NCBI GenBank assembly: GCA_023957115.1
Contig: JAMLHN010000036.1
Span: 1 to 41,527, forward strand
Length of the DNA: 41,527 nucleotides
Reading direction: 5' to 3'
Origin: Thermomicrobiales bacterium
Lineage (GTDB): Bacteria > Chloroflexota > Chloroflexia > Thermomicrobiales > UBA6265
The translations under genes and the position numbers were made by a program. Positions within the stretch are counted from its first letter, which is position 1. The number at the start of each line of letters is the position of its first letter. Shown here piece after piece: positions 40,729-41,527 of this stretch. The notes under the pieces are model-generated. The model saw only the letters and a program-made list of their open reading frames with translations, did no database searches and had not been told where the DNA came from.

Positions 40729-41527
40729 TTACACGGGTGAAACGCCCAGCGGAAGCTCGTCGAGCGATTCTCCGGGCGGTTCCTTGGGCGACGACTCCAG
40801 CGATGCCTGCCGGCTGAGCTCGGCAATTCGGTCGATGGCCTGCGCCGCGCTCCAGAAGAAGTGCTGTTCGCCGATCTCCTCGATGAGTCCCGCGCGCGCC
40901 AGCACGCCGCGTACCTGGGGCTGCAAGCCGCTGATGTAAATCGTTCCACCGGCTTTCACGTGCTCGCGCCAGATATGCTCGAAGGCTTGCACACTCGAAA
41001 CATCGGCCATTGGAACCCCGCGCATCGACAGGATCAGGATTTTGCTGAACGGCATCGATTCTATCCGTTCGACGAGCTGATTGACCGAGCCGAAGAAGAG
41101 TGGACCGGTGATATAGACGACTTGGGCATCTGGTAGCCGCTGCGAGACGATTCCCGCGTCATCCCAGCGAACCGGTGTGATATTGACCTCGAGTCGCGAT
41201 GCCTGCCGCAGGAAGAGGACCACACTCAGGCCGAGTCCGACCACGATTGCCTGGGTCAGATCGAGGCAGACGGTGGCGATCATGGTTGCGAAAAACGCGG
41301 CCATCGCTCCCTTGAGCCGGTGATGCCAGTAGTAGTGGATCGAGTGCCATTCGTTCATACGCCAGGCTGTCACAAAGAGCACACCTGCCAGCGCTGCCAT
41401 GGGGATATTGCCGAGCAGCTTGCCGAAGAAGAGTGCTCCGATCAGGAGCGTGACCGAATGAATCACACTGACGAGCCGGGTGACGCCACCGGCTTTCACA
41501 CCGACGCTGGTGCGAGCGATGGCGGCG
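40729..41527 (-). CDS. SulP-family anion transporter with STAS domain, 5' part beyond window
   Basis: The gene is read on the minus strand and continues past the right edge, so only the last about 265 codons are seen. The visible part starts with ARTSVGVKAGGVTRLVSVIH, a conserved SulP cytoplasmic/TM segment, followed by three or four membrane segments. Then comes a STAS domain: VVYITGPLFFGSVNQLVERI, KILILSMRGVPMADVSSVQA and GTIYISGLQPQVRGVLARAG. A Pro/Glu-rich tail of about 30 residues ends the protein. SulP proteins carry sulfate, bicarbonate or other anions, or couple to Na+. The substrate cannot be assigned. Confidence 0.9.
   Translation of the reverse strand, partial: AAIARTSVGVKAGGVTRLVSVIHSVTLLIGALFFGKLLGNIPMAALAGVLFVTAWRMNEWHSIHYYWHHRLKGAMAAFFATMIATVCLDLTQAIVVGLGLSVVLFLRQASRLEVNITPVRWDDAGIVSQRLPDAQVVYITGPLFFGSVNQLVERIESMPFSKILILSMRGVPMADVSSVQAFEHIWREHVKAGGTIYISGLQPQVRGVLARAGLIEEIGEQHFFWSAAQAIDRIAELSRQASLESSPKEPPGESLDELPLGVSPV

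Overview
The window is GC-rich, gene-dense bacterial chromosome. It carries no rRNA, tRNA, CRISPR array, phage gene or transposase that I can recognise. The gene content (rpsB-tsf-pyrH-frr-uppS-cdsA-dxr in one run, a short EF-Ts, two bactofilins, Cys-motif/SH3 envelope proteins, DUF2277, many GTG starts) fits best with Chloroflexota of the Thermomicrobia/Sphaerobacter type. That placement is an inference from family resemblance, not a phylogeny.

Layout. 1-1750: 3' part of an amidohydrolase, then comF. 1731-7508 (minus): a housekeeping operon rpsB-tsf-pyrH-frr-uppS-cdsA-dxr, from ribosomal protein S2 and translation factors to phospholipid and isoprenoid/undecaprenyl synthesis. 7824-12174: an envelope cluster with a zinc-motif/TM/SH3 protein, two bactofilins (minus) and a divergent SH3-polysaccharide deacetylase. 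12211-16672: an esterase, a delta-1-pyrroline-5-carboxylate dehydrogenase, an unknown small protein and an MFS exporter. 16766-21411: a sugar-type ABC importer (two permeases and two divergent solute-binding proteins, the second broken). 21880-25296: an M81 (MlrC-like) enzyme coupled to an APH-like kinase, then an ArsR/SRPBCC pair with a textbook promoter and operator. 25373-29333 (minus): a sigma-factor module, DUF2277 - ECF42-type sigma factor - BNR propeller - MoaD-like protein - two DGPF/YCII proteins. 29608-34081: an SDR, then a nonphosphorylative L-rhamnose operon (Gfo/Idh dehydrogenase, RhaM, RhmD) and a ring-cleavage dioxygenase-like VOC gene. 34108-34947: a DUF2171/PRC-like protein and a PhnB-like VOC protein. 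35053-40545 (minus): a peptide/glutamate salvage operon, M20 dipeptidase - glutaminase - PepT - AbgT transporter. 40729-end: SulP/STAS transporter, cut by the window edge.

The main new observation is a putative ECF sigma regulon. Three promoter-like sites with the pattern GTCGA, 17-bp spacer, CGAC lie in front of the BNR-MoaD-YCII operon, the second YCII gene and, about 7 kb away, the PhnB-like gene. The only ECF sigma gene in the window, of the ECF42/DGPF-associated type, sits among them. A second observation is a heptanucleotide repeat (GTCCAGN) arranged as inverted arrays in two unrelated intergenic regions.

Several genes (SH3-deacetylase, esterase, second solute-binding protein, ArsR, VOC dioxygenase) are interrupted by clustered 1-2 base indels, mostly missing bases in short C or G runs. 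This looks more like residual assembly error than gene decay, and these reading frames should be treated as provisional.
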